The position numbers and the translations under genes were made by a program. Shown piece by piece: positions 14,736 to 21,575 of a stretch of DNA of 24,245 bases. The notes beneath the pieces were generated by a model. It was given only the letters and a program-made list of their open reading frames with translations, ran no database searches and was not told where the DNA came from. How positions within the stretch are numbered: the first letter of the stretch is position 1; each line of letters starts with the position of its first letter. Source of the stretch: Ardenticatenaceae bacterium (GTDB lineage Bacteria; Chloroflexota; Anaerolineae; Promineifilales; Promineifilaceae); contig JACKBR010000066.1 in NCBI GenBank assembly GCA_020634495.1, positions 1 to 24,245 on the forward strand, read 5' to 3'.

Positions 14736-15008
14736 ATGCTGCTAAAAGGTACGAAGGGAAACGGCCGTTGGATTCACGAGCAAAATTTTAAGCTACAGAC
14801 TCCCAAATTTGGATGACAAATGCTAAAAAGACGGGTCTAATATGGTTAGCATCCTGCCCTGCCTCATACCAAATAGATTTACACAGCCCAAAGAAAAATT
14901 TGTGACGAATTCAACGTTAGCTTGTCTATGGTATTGAAATTCAGGTGGGGAAGCTTGTAATTTACACACAACGACTACATAAAAAGCCACAAAAATAAGG
15001 AGAGGTTC
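14736..15008 (+). other. Intergenic region upstream of the LysM protein gene
   Basis: About 270 bases with no gene. It holds one ACGGCCGT copy at 14761. A possible housekeeping promoter for the rightward gene is TTGAAA (14934-14939), 18 bases, TAATTT (14958-14963), which is a moderate match only. AAGGAG at 14997-15002 is the ribosome site of the next gene. Confidence 0.4.
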
Positions 15009-16001
15009 ATGTCTAAAGCAAAATTATCGGCATCTGAGTGGGAATTGGTGAAGGATGCCCCCTTTTGGGTAAATGCAGCGATGTCGGCCGCAGACGGCCG
15101 TGTTGCCCTCATTGTCCAACGCAAAGAAGCCAAAGCGCTGAGCCAGGCAATGGAAGCGTACAAATCAAATAACCAGCTGGTTCGTGATGTGGTTGCCAAC
15201 GAAGACGACCCAGATAAAGCTGTGGGCAAAGCATCTCAAAATGATGCCGAAGTAGCCCTTGGCCGCATCTCCAGGGTAGTTGAGAGCAAGCTTGGCGCTG
15301 ATGATTTGGACGAGTTCAATGCTTTTCTCTTAAGCATTGCCCGTTCTGTAGCCGAAGCTGCTGGCGAAGGCGTTTTGGGCATCGGCAAAAACACCAGCGA
15401 TGAAGAAAGCGAAATGCTGCAAAAGCTTGCCAAAGTGTTGCAGGCCACGCCTGCTCACAAAAAAGCGCGCCGCCAGGCCAAGCAGACAGCAGAGAAAGAA
15501 GAACGTGAAGCCGCCGCAGCAGCTCAGGCCAAGGCCGCCGCCCAGGCCAAAGCCGCAGCGGAAGCCAAAGCCAAAGCAGAGGCAAAGGCCAAAGCAGAAG
15601 CCACCGCAAAGGCGCAGGAAGAAGCGAAACAAGCCAAAGCTGCCGCAGAAATTCAGGCAAAGATGGCGGCCCAGCAGCGTAAGCGGGATGCCGAGGCTAA
15701 AGCCCGCGACTTAGCTATGGCGAAAGAAAAAGCAGAGCGTGAAGCCGAAGCCCAGGCCGCGGCGGAAGCCAAAGCTGCTGCCGAAGCTGAAGCCGCTGCC
15801 AAAGCTGCCAGCCAATCTCGCTTTAAGGAATTTATTGCTGAACACAAAGTTGTGTCTGGTGAAAACTTGAGCTTTATTTCCCAGAAATATTACAATACCC
15901 AGGCCAACTGGCGCTTAATTTACGAAGCCAACCAGGATGTCATTGGCGACAACCCGAACCTGATTCGGGTAGGCCAGGTGCTAAAGATTCCCAAGCTCTA
16001 A
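15009..16001 (+). CDS. Cytoplasmic Ala/Lys-rich coiled-coil protein with C-terminal LysM domain
   Basis: The 330-residue protein has three parts. Residues 1-150 are a helical domain (LSASEWELVKDAPFWVNAAMSAADGRVA, then a TerB-like run of helices) that I do not recognise by name. Residues about 152-275 are almost wholly Ala, Lys, Glu and Gln in a heptad-like TolA-style coiled coil. Residues about 280-330 are a LysM domain (HKVVSGENLSFISQKYYN, then WRLIYEANQD and NLIRVGQVLKIPKL). There is no signal peptide or membrane helix, so the LysM domain is probably cytoplasmic, as in the potassium-binding protein Kbp (YgaU), rather than peptidoglycan-bound. AAGGAG lies 6 bases before the ATG. The small membrane-protein gene follows 21 bases later. 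Confidence 0.8.
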   Translation: MSKAKLSASEWELVKDAPFWVNAAMSAADGRVALIVQRKEAKALSQAMEAYKSNNQLVRDVVANEDDPDKAVGKASQNDAEVALGRISRVVESKLGADDLDEFNAFLLSIARSVAEAAGEGVLGIGKNTSDEESEMLQKLAKVLQATPAHKKARRQAKQTAEKEEREAAAAAQAKAAAQAKAAAEAKAKAEAKAKAEATAKAQEEAKQAKAAAEIQAKMAAQQRKRDAEAKARDLAMAKEKAEREAEAQAAAEAKAAAEAEAAAKAASQSRFKEFIAEHKVVSGENLSFISQKYYNTQANWRLIYEANQDVIGDNPNLIRVGQVLKIPKL

Positions 16002-16022
16002 AGGATTGCAGGAGAAAGCATT

Positions 16023-16193
16023 ATGATTTTAAGTGCGCCGAAGCGAGTAACTTTTATTATCGCCGTTGTCATCACCGTTGTGGGTATGTTGGCGTCAGTT
16101 GTTCAGTTGGGGTTTTTAACGGATCTATCGACCTGGCTGCTTTTGCTTGGCTTTATTGTGCTGGCCGCTGGCTGTTCTGTGCCCAACCTGTAA
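16023..16193 (+). CDS. Small 56-residue membrane protein with two helices
   Basis: The frame from ATG 16023 to TAA 16193 has GGAGA 7-8 bases upstream and ends 28 bases before a strong terminator. It begins MILSAPKRVTFIIAVVITVVGML, continues through a short loop (QLGFLTDLSTW) and ends with a second helix (LLLLGFIVLAAGCSV). The layout, a polar 'PK.vT' start followed by two helices with a '...W.lllgF.lLa.g' second helix, resembles small unnamed membrane proteins I have seen in Chloroflexota; that comparison is from memory. It is likely co-transcribed with the LysM gene. Function is unknown. Confidence 0.7.
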   Translation: MILSAPKRVTFIIAVVITVVGMLASVVQLGFLTDLSTWLLLLGFIVLAAGCSVPNL

Positions 16194-16221
16194 AAATTAA
16201 AACATCTCGTTAAGAGAATAG

Positions 16222-16261
16222 AAAAGCGTGATGCGGTTTAGGAACTGCATCACGCTTTTTT
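16222..16261. terminator. Bidirectional rho-independent terminator between convergent genes
   Basis: AAAAGCGTGATGC (16222-16234) pairs with GCATCACGCTTTT (16247-16259), and weaker inner pairs close the loop to about four bases. T runs lie on both strands. It serves the 56-residue protein on the plus strand and the terpene cyclase on the minus strand. Confidence 0.92.
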
Positions 16262-16267
16262 TCTGTT

Positions 16268-17839
16268 TTATGAATGTGTATCGATGGAGATGAGCAGGGC
16301 GCTCAGCTCAAACATTTTTTCAATGCGCGGCGGGGTGTACAGCTCTTTTTCAATCCACAACGCGGGACGGTCCAGGTTGGATTGTTCGCTAAATTGATAT
16401 AAATAGGCCTGCCCTTTGTGGAAGGCGCGGCGGCCTGCATCGGTTAGCAGGTTTTCTTTGTGCAGGGTGTAGAGCGCCAGCAGGGCATAGGCTGTTTCAG
16501 AGGTTGTGGCTTCGTGGTTAACGCCCCAGCCGCCGCTGTGGTGCTGGCTTTGGATGAGGTCGTCTTGGGCGTGCATCACGGCCGCATATCCAGAGGGTTC
16601 TGCGGCTAAGGCCAGCAGGGCGTGCAGGGTGTTGTAGAGCCAGGAAATGTGCCATTTGTCGTCCTTCCAACGGCCGTTTTCCCCTTGCATGTCTAGCAGA
16701 TATTGAACAGCGGCTTTGTCTCGCTGGCCAAACAGCCGCAAGGTGTGTACGGCACGGGCCGTTAAGGAAACGGATAGCTGAATTTCGCCAGCAAAAGCGT
16801 AATAAACCCCATCCCCTCGAAAACGATCCAGGACAGACGGGTCTAACATGTAGCCAGCCGCGTGGAGAATTGCCAGGGCTGCGGCCGTATCGTCGCCATC
16901 CTGGTAAAAATGATCGCTTAACCCAATGCCCTGGTTTGTCAGGGCAAACCCTAGGGCATCCAGCTGTGGTTGCAGCGCTTTTTGCAGCGATTGCTGACTT
17001 AGCAAGTCGGCAATGAGCAGCGGGTACAGGCCAAAAGCCAGTTCAAAGCGGTTGATTGGCCAGATGCCGGGGACCACGCCGGGAATGTTATAGCCGGTGA
17101 CCTGGGCAGCCTGGTGCAGGTAGGCTTCTGCCTGATGGCGTAACGGTTCTGTTTGTTCATCTTTTGGCAGGCGAGAGAGCCAAACGGCCGTTGCTGCCGG
17201 ACTATGCCCAATGCTGCCAGCCCCATCCAGGTAATCTGCTTCTGATTCATCTCCCCAGGCTTCCCAGGAGTGCATGGGGGGAGAGCCAGCATCTGGTTTG
17301 ATGAGCGAGATATATTTCAGCTTTTTGCGCCCCTGGCTTAAAAGCGCCGTGTTTCCCTGGCGGGGAATGTGTAATTTCAGGCGGGCCGCTTCGTCAATCA
17401 GGTAAGGGTAAATGAGTTCGGCCCCCACGGGCAGGCTGTCTGGCACCGTGTTGGCCCACAGCTCACGCTGAAACCGGAGATGGTCTAACCCGGCGGCAAT
17501 ATGTTCAGCGGCATCAACGATCTCTTTATATTGATGCAGGGCTAAAACGGCCGCAATGGTTGAGATGCGCCGGTACAGGGGCGCTGCCGGGCTGCCCCAA
17601 CCGCCATCTACCTGCTGCTGTCTTTTTAACCATTCCAGTCCGGGAATAACGCCCCCCGGCGGGGGATAGGCGCGTAGCACTTGTGCGGTATCGTAAACGG
17701 AGGCGCTGATACGGCCGCCGCCCATGCCTAACAGGGGAAGTAGCCCCTGGATGCGAGCGAGGGTGGGTGATTCTGTGGTAAAGGGAATTAAGGTTGTACG
17801 GCCGTAAGGTTCTCTACGCCATTCGCGTTGTGTCTGCAT
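16268..17839 (-). CDS. Class II terpene cyclase, probable diterpene (copalyl-diphosphate-type) synthase
   Basis: A 523-residue enzyme with the class II cyclase acid motif DxDD as Asp-Gly-Asp-Asp at 314-317 (FYQDGDDTAAAL), where the middle Asp protonates the substrate. Repeats of the alpha-barrel QW type are visible: QQQVDGGWGSPAAPLYRRIST (about 74-94), DMQGENGRWKDDKWH (about 383-397) and QSQHHSGGWGVNHEATTSETAYALLAL (about 430-456). The C-terminal WIEKELYTPPRIEKMFELSALL resembles bacterial copalyl diphosphate synthases. At this length it is shorter than squalene-hopene cyclases (about 630-720) and lacks the class I DDxxD motif, so a single-function class II diterpene cyclase is favoured. GGAGG lies 7 bases before ATG 17839; an upstream ATG at 17857 has no ribosome site. 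No prenyl synthase or class I partner is in the window. Confidence 0.82.
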   Translation of the reverse strand: MQTQREWRREPYGRTTLIPFTTESPTLARIQGLLPLLGMGGGRISASVYDTAQVLRAYPPPGGVIPGLEWLKRQQQVDGGWGSPAAPLYRRISTIAAVLALHQYKEIVDAAEHIAAGLDHLRFQRELWANTVPDSLPVGAELIYPYLIDEAARLKLHIPRQGNTALLSQGRKKLKYISLIKPDAGSPPMHSWEAWGDESEADYLDGAGSIGHSPAATAVWLSRLPKDEQTEPLRHQAEAYLHQAAQVTGYNIPGVVPGIWPINRFELAFGLYPLLIADLLSQQSLQKALQPQLDALGFALTNQGIGLSDHFYQDGDDTAAALAILHAAGYMLDPSVLDRFRGDGVYYAFAGEIQLSVSLTARAVHTLRLFGQRDKAAVQYLLDMQGENGRWKDDKWHISWLYNTLHALLALAAEPSGYAAVMHAQDDLIQSQHHSGGWGVNHEATTSETAYALLALYTLHKENLLTDAGRRAFHKGQAYLYQFSEQSNLDRPALWIEKELYTPPRIEKMFELSALLISIDTHS

Positions 17840-18208
17840 GAAATATCCTCCATCCAACTAGAAAACTGCTTAGTCAATTAACGGAACTCAGGACAATTCA
17901 AAAAGAGAGAAGCAAGCGTTGATAAAATCCTAAATTACCTCAACCGGAAAACGGCCGTGATGGTTTATTTCATTGAATCGGGTTAAGGCAATAGTGAGGA
18001 GATTTGGGTGTCTTTGGCTCTGACATCAAGCTCCGTTGGGCAACGGCTGCATAATAACAAAACATCCTGCCGAGGGAAAACGACGATAGTACTAAAATCA
18101 TATGACAAATGTCCCAAACACAGCGTTGGGCGCACAATTGTTCTAATTTTGCTATAATTGGCAAATTTGGCAACCAGCTTGCTTTTGCAAACAACAAAAG
18201 AGGACTTC
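17840..18208 (+). promoter_or_regulatory. Divergent intergenic region with an extended -10 promoter for the ABC exporter
   Basis: About 370 bases without a supported gene. TGC-TATAAT at 18150-18158 is a consensus extended -10 hexamer; the -35 is poor, as is common for this type. It would start the transcript near 18165, about 44 bases before the ABC gene's start. One ACGGCCGT copy is at 17951. The promoter of the leftward cyclase should also lie here but was not resolved. Confidence 0.6.
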
Positions 18209-19963
18209 TTGAGCAAAAAAGAGTTTCGTGTTGAAAACGAATATTTTTACAATCGGGGTGGCCCTGTCCGGTGGATATTTTCCCATGTGATGCGCTACCC
18301 CTGGCTGCCGCTGCTAGTCACCATTGCCTCCATCATCAACAACTTTGCTGCCAGCTTTGTGCAGGTTTTTATCGGCCGTTCCTTTGATTTAATTAGCCTG
18401 CCCAATTGGGAAGTATCTGCTTTGCTTGCTCTGGCTTTGGCTGTGTTTGGCGCAGTGGCTGCCCAAAGCGTTTTGGGCATTACCCGCAACTACACCAACG
18501 AATTCATCGCTCAACTTGTGGAGCGCAATACGCGCGATGAGCTGTATGTTAGCCTGCTGGGCAAAAGCCAAACCTTTCATGGCCGGCAGCGCATTGGCGA
18601 CATCATGGCCCGGGCAACAAATGACGTGCGGGCGCTAAACATTATGTTTAGTCCGGGCATTATGCTGCTCATCGATGGCCTGATGGGCATTGTGGCCCCC
18701 ATCGTGCTCATCGCCACGCTGCGGCTGGAACTGCTGCTGGTGCCAGCCATTTTTCTGGTGCTGTTTGTGGTCACCGTGTGGGATTATGCCCGGCAGCTCA
18801 ATCCGGTAAGCCTGTCTATGCGTGAGCAGTTTGGCACGATGAACGCGGGTTTGGCCGAATCAATTGGCGGCATTGAGGTGGTGAAGGGCAACGCCCAGGA
18901 ACGACAAGAAATCCAAAACTTTGCCGCAGATGCCGGGCAGTTTCGGGATTATTTTGTAAAGCAAGGGGTTATTCAGGCGCGATACCTGCCCTTGCTGGTG
19001 TTTAGCCTTTGTCTGGGCGGTGGGTTTTTCCACGCCATGTGGCTGTGGCGCGGGGGCACGCTTACTCTGGGTGAGGTAGTGACGTTTATGGGCCTGTTTG
19101 GCATTTTGCGTTTTCCCACCTTCATCTCCATTTTTTCATTTAATCTGGTGCAGCTGGGCATTGCCAGCGCCCGCCGCATTTTAGAGATGATTAATGATGA
19201 GACCAATTTGGATGAAAACGAAGCGGGGCATCAGGCCACAATTCGGGGGCAGGTGACGTTTGAAAATGTCAGTTTTGGCTACAATGGCGAACCGGTGCTG
19301 GACGGTATTTCTTTTTCGGTGGAGCCGGGGCAAACGGTGGCCATTGTGGGGCAGACTGGCTCTGGTAAAACGACGTTGACGCGCTTGATTAACCGGATTT
19401 TTGATGCGGGGAACGGCCGTATCCTCATTGATGGCTGTGACGTGCGCGACTGGAGCCTGGAATCCCTGCGCTCCCAAATTTCCACAATCGAACAAGACAT
19501 CTTTTTATTTTCGCGCACGCTGGCGGAAAATATTGCCTTTGGCGTGCCCAACGCCACCCAGCCAGACATTGAGCAGGCGGCCAAAGAAGCCCAGGCCCAC
19601 GACTTCATCACGAGCTTCAACGAGGGGTACGACACCGAAGTGGGCGAGCGGGGTGTGACGCTTTCTGGCGGGCAGCGCCAGCGCATTGCCATTGCCCGCG
19701 CCTTCCTCACCAATCCGCGCATTCTCATTCTGGACGACAGCACCAGCGCCATCGACAGTGCCACCGAAGACCAGATTCAGCAAGCCATGCGCCGCATCAG
19801 CCGCCAGCGCACCACGTTCCTGATCACCCATCGCCTGTCGCAAATTCGCTGGGCCGACAAGATTGTGGTGTTGAGCAACGGCCGTCTCACCGACCAGGGC
19901 ACCCACGAGGAACTGCTGGCCCGCAGCCCTGCCTACCAGCGCATCTTTGCTCGATATGAATAG
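18209..19963 (+). CDS. ABC exporter half-transporter, subunit 1 (degenerate ATP site)
   Basis: A 584-residue type IV ABC exporter half. About 30-330 is the six-helix membrane domain (HVMRYPWLPLLVTIASIINNF onward). The nucleotide-binding domain has Walker A GQTGSGKTT (about 380), the Q-loop in STIEQDIFLF, signature LSGGQRQR (about 485), Walker B ILILDDSTSAID and the switch His in THRLSQ. The residue after the Walker B Asp is Asp510, not the catalytic Glu. This marks the degenerate-site subunit of heterodimeric exporters such as TM287/288, BmrCD or TmrAB. The partner is the gene at 21576. TTG 18209 with AAGAGGA upstream is the chosen start; the in-frame TTG at 18158 overlaps the -10 box and is unlikely. 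The substrate is unknown (drug, lipid or peptide). Confidence 0.9.
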   Translation: MSKKEFRVENEYFYNRGGPVRWIFSHVMRYPWLPLLVTIASIINNFAASFVQVFIGRSFDLISLPNWEVSALLALALAVFGAVAAQSVLGITRNYTNEFIAQLVERNTRDELYVSLLGKSQTFHGRQRIGDIMARATNDVRALNIMFSPGIMLLIDGLMGIVAPIVLIATLRLELLLVPAIFLVLFVVTVWDYARQLNPVSLSMREQFGTMNAGLAESIGGIEVVKGNAQERQEIQNFAADAGQFRDYFVKQGVIQARYLPLLVFSLCLGGGFFHAMWLWRGGTLTLGEVVTFMGLFGILRFPTFISIFSFNLVQLGIASARRILEMINDETNLDENEAGHQATIRGQVTFENVSFGYNGEPVLDGISFSVEPGQTVAIVGQTGSGKTTLTRLINRIFDAGNGRILIDGCDVRDWSLESLRSQISTIEQDIFLFSRTLAENIAFGVPNATQPDIEQAAKEAQAHDFITSFNEGYDTEVGERGVTLSGGQRQRIAIARAFLTNPRILILDDSTSAIDSATEDQIQQAMRRISRQRTTFLITHRLSQIRWADKIVVLSNGRLTDQGTHEELLARSPAYQRIFARYE

Positions 19964-19981
19964 CCACTTCTCCTTTTCTTG

Positions 19982-20076
19982 TTCCACGCTCTGCGTGGAA
20001 TGATGATCTGGAGCGCTCTGCGCTCCATTTGGGACGCGGAGCGTCCCGAAAGGCATTCCAACGGAGACCGTTGGAA
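19982..20076. repeat. Array of four consecutive perfect hairpins
   Basis: Four stems stand side by side, each with a three-base loop. TTCCACGC/GCGTGGAA is at 19982-20000, GGAGCGC/GCGCTCC at 20010-20026, GGGACGC/GCGTCCC at 20031-20047 and TTCCAACGG/CCGTTGGAA at 20056-20076. No U run follows. It lies 18 bases past the subunit 1 stop and upstream of a CTCTGTG repeat. The look is that of a REP-like dispersed element. Confidence 0.8.
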
Positions 20077-20100
20077 CGAGCAGGTAAAAATTCTCTTAAA

Positions 20101-20120
20101 CCTCTGTGCCCTCTGTGGCA
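20101..20120 (+). repeat. CTCTGTG-type repeat, copy upstream of the truncated ABC gene
   Basis: An 18-base unit, CTCTGTGCCCTCTGTGGC, is found at 20102-20119 and again at 21543-21560. Both stand just before the same start codon context. It is related to the CTCTGCG tract at 2608. Confidence 0.7.
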
Positions 20121-20131
20121 AGGAAAAAATT

Positions 20132-20380
20132 ATGGGATTCATTTTAGATGGTTTAGACACTGAAGATTATGATCGCAGCTACTCGGATCGGGAGCTGTTG
20201 GGGCGGATTGTGGGGTATTTTCGGCCGTATTCGCGGCAAATGGCGCTGGTGGCGGTGATGATTACCCTGAATTCGGTGGCGGGCACCGCCGGGCCAATCA
20301 TCATTGCCAAGGCGATTGATTTGATTGTGGCTGATCCCACCACGCGCACAATGCTGCTGCTGGCAGGCGGCGTCTGGTAA
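20132..20380 (+). pseudogene. Truncated duplicate of ABC exporter subunit 2 (first 81 residues)
   Basis: The frame starts [17 protein letters not shown] and matches the first 81 residues of the intact gene at 21576 exactly. It then reads Trp and stop where the sequence diverges at 20376. By hand count 12 of 243 bases differ and every change is synonymous. The product would be a short soluble head and the first membrane helix pair, so it is probably non-functional. The similarity reaches upstream through the CTCTGTG unit at 20102. It marks the left edge of an approximately 1.2-kb insert between the two exporter halves. Confidence 0.85.
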
Positions 20381-20387
20381 TTTTAGT

Positions 20388-20870
20388 GCCTTACAGGTTG
20401 AGGCTGAACGCCGGATTGACAGCCCACAAAACGAACGATTCATCCGGGCCAGTACAAAACGATGCCGAACCGGAAACTATAGCACTAGCGAAATTCATTA
20501 CTATGCCACACCAGAAGAAACGCCTGCCAAAAATGGCTGGTCTAATGGCCTGAGTATCGTCAAGAAATTGATAAAGATGAACTTCATCCGTTGATTCTGG
20601 CGGCGACTTTCCGTTATCAGTTTGTGGTCATTCACCCGTTTGATGATGGGAACGGCCGTATGGCCCTCCTCATGAATCTCATCTTCATGCAAGCGGGCTT
20701 TCCCGTCATCATCCATACGAGGACAATAATTGCATCTAGCCCTTGAACAAGCGGACGCAGGTGAGCTTGAGCTGTTCATTGTTCACATCGGCAATCAACT
20801 CCTCAATCTCCTGACCTGTTTTTGCGCGGTACCAGAGGTGAAGATTGAAAGTCGAAGATTTTTGACATGA
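20388..20870 (+). pseudogene. Decayed Fic-family (AMPylase-type) gene
   Basis: Three reading-frame segments together read as the C-terminal part of a Fic protein. Segment one gives ERFIRASTKRCRTGNYSTSEIHYYATPEETPAK. Segment two, after a shift near 20535-20557, gives RQEIDKDELHPLILAATFRYQ and IHPFDDGNGRMALLMNLIFMQAGFPV, with the Fic core HPFxDGNGR. Segment three, after a shift near 20730, gives LALEQADAGELELFIVHIGNQLLNLL and ends at TGA 20868. The Arg normally three residues after GNGR is missing, as if one codon was lost. Active Fic proteins transfer AMP to target hydroxyls; this copy cannot. The N-terminal half is absent. Confidence 0.8.
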
Positions 20871-21429
20871 AGTACCTCACAAATAAAAATAGAAGCACAG
20901 TGAAGCAAAGAGCGAAGCGAAAAGTCAGGCAAGAAGAACAGAGAAAGCGACTACAGCTGGAAAAATTTTCTCTATCTTTTTCTAAATTTCAAATTGCCTT
21001 TCAAAATTGACCTCTTTTATGGAATCATTTTGCATGTTCCAGAGGTGAATCGAACTGCCTGTCCTTTCAACGGGGAAAGATTTGAGATATTAACTAAACT
21101 TCTTCTTCTTTTCGAGAAACGAACTCCGCTTCAATTTTCTATGAATGGGAAAGATTTAGAATTGACACAGATTTAATTTATCTTTGATAATTGAAATTAC
21201 CTTGAAGGAAAATGAATTTGAGATTTTCGGTCAAATCAATGCAGAAGAACGTTTTTAATGTTTTTAAAGACAAGTATGAAAAGAACTATTCTTAGAGCAA
21301 TTAGATCGCACTAGCGGTAGGATTGCATTCAGTTATTAAAAAATTGAGCAACAAGGTAACTACTAACCGTCATTCTCCTGCGCAGTCAGGAACTCCCTCT
21401 TGCCGTATTCGATATCTTCGCGGGTATGA
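20871..21429. other. AT-rich insert of unknown origin
   Basis: This 560-base stretch is clearly richer in A/T than the rest of the window and contains no ACGGCCGT copy. A 60-codon frame at 20994-21176 opens with TTG, has no convincing ribosome site and resembles nothing I recognise. Near 21365-21425 the reverse strand reads TREDIEYGKREFLTAQENDG and a stop, possibly the tail of another lost small gene. No insertion-sequence ends or target duplications were seen. Confidence 0.5.
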
Positions 21430-21531
21430 CAAAATGTGGCTTACCTAAAAGCCACAGGGCTGAAACGCGGCCTATTGATTAACTTCAGCAAAAAGCGATT
21501 GGTAGATGGCATCAAACGAATCTCTCTCTAA
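21430..21531 (+). pseudogene. C-terminal remnant of a GxxExxY-family protein
   Basis: Thirty-three codons before TAA 21529 read VAYLKATGLKRGLLINF, then VDGIKRISL. This matches the conserved C-terminus of GxxExxY (PDDEXK-like) proteins, where 'YLk.tg...GLLiNF' precedes an 'iKRi' end. A TGA lies just upstream in frame and no N-terminal part is found, so it is a tail fragment. Confidence 0.7.
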
Positions 21532-21540
21532 AAACTCTTT

Positions 21541-21561
21541 TTCTCTGTGCCCTCTGTGGCT
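21541..21561 (+). repeat. CTCTGTG-type repeat, copy upstream of intact subunit 2
   Basis: Second copy of the 18-base unit also at 20102. It lies 15 bases before ATG 21576 and marks the right junction of the insert. Confidence 0.7.
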
Positions 21562-21575
21562 AAAAAAGGTTTACT

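Noticed and set aside
17970..18216. Reverse-strand frames upstream of the ABC gene
   Set aside because: They overlap the extended -10 promoter, lack ribosome sites and show no domain pattern.
20132..20380. A real 82-residue membrane microprotein
   Set aside because: It is an exact truncated copy of subunit 2 ending at a breakpoint; no independent evidence of selection after truncation.
20994..21176. A 60-codon frame in the AT-rich insert as a gene
   Set aside because: TTG start, no ribosome site, no recognisable motif and decayed neighbours on both sides.
20377..21542. Insertion sequence carrying the Fic and GxxExxY pieces
   Set aside because: No transposase, terminal inverted repeats or target duplication was found; the flanking repeat is a copy of the ABC 5' end.
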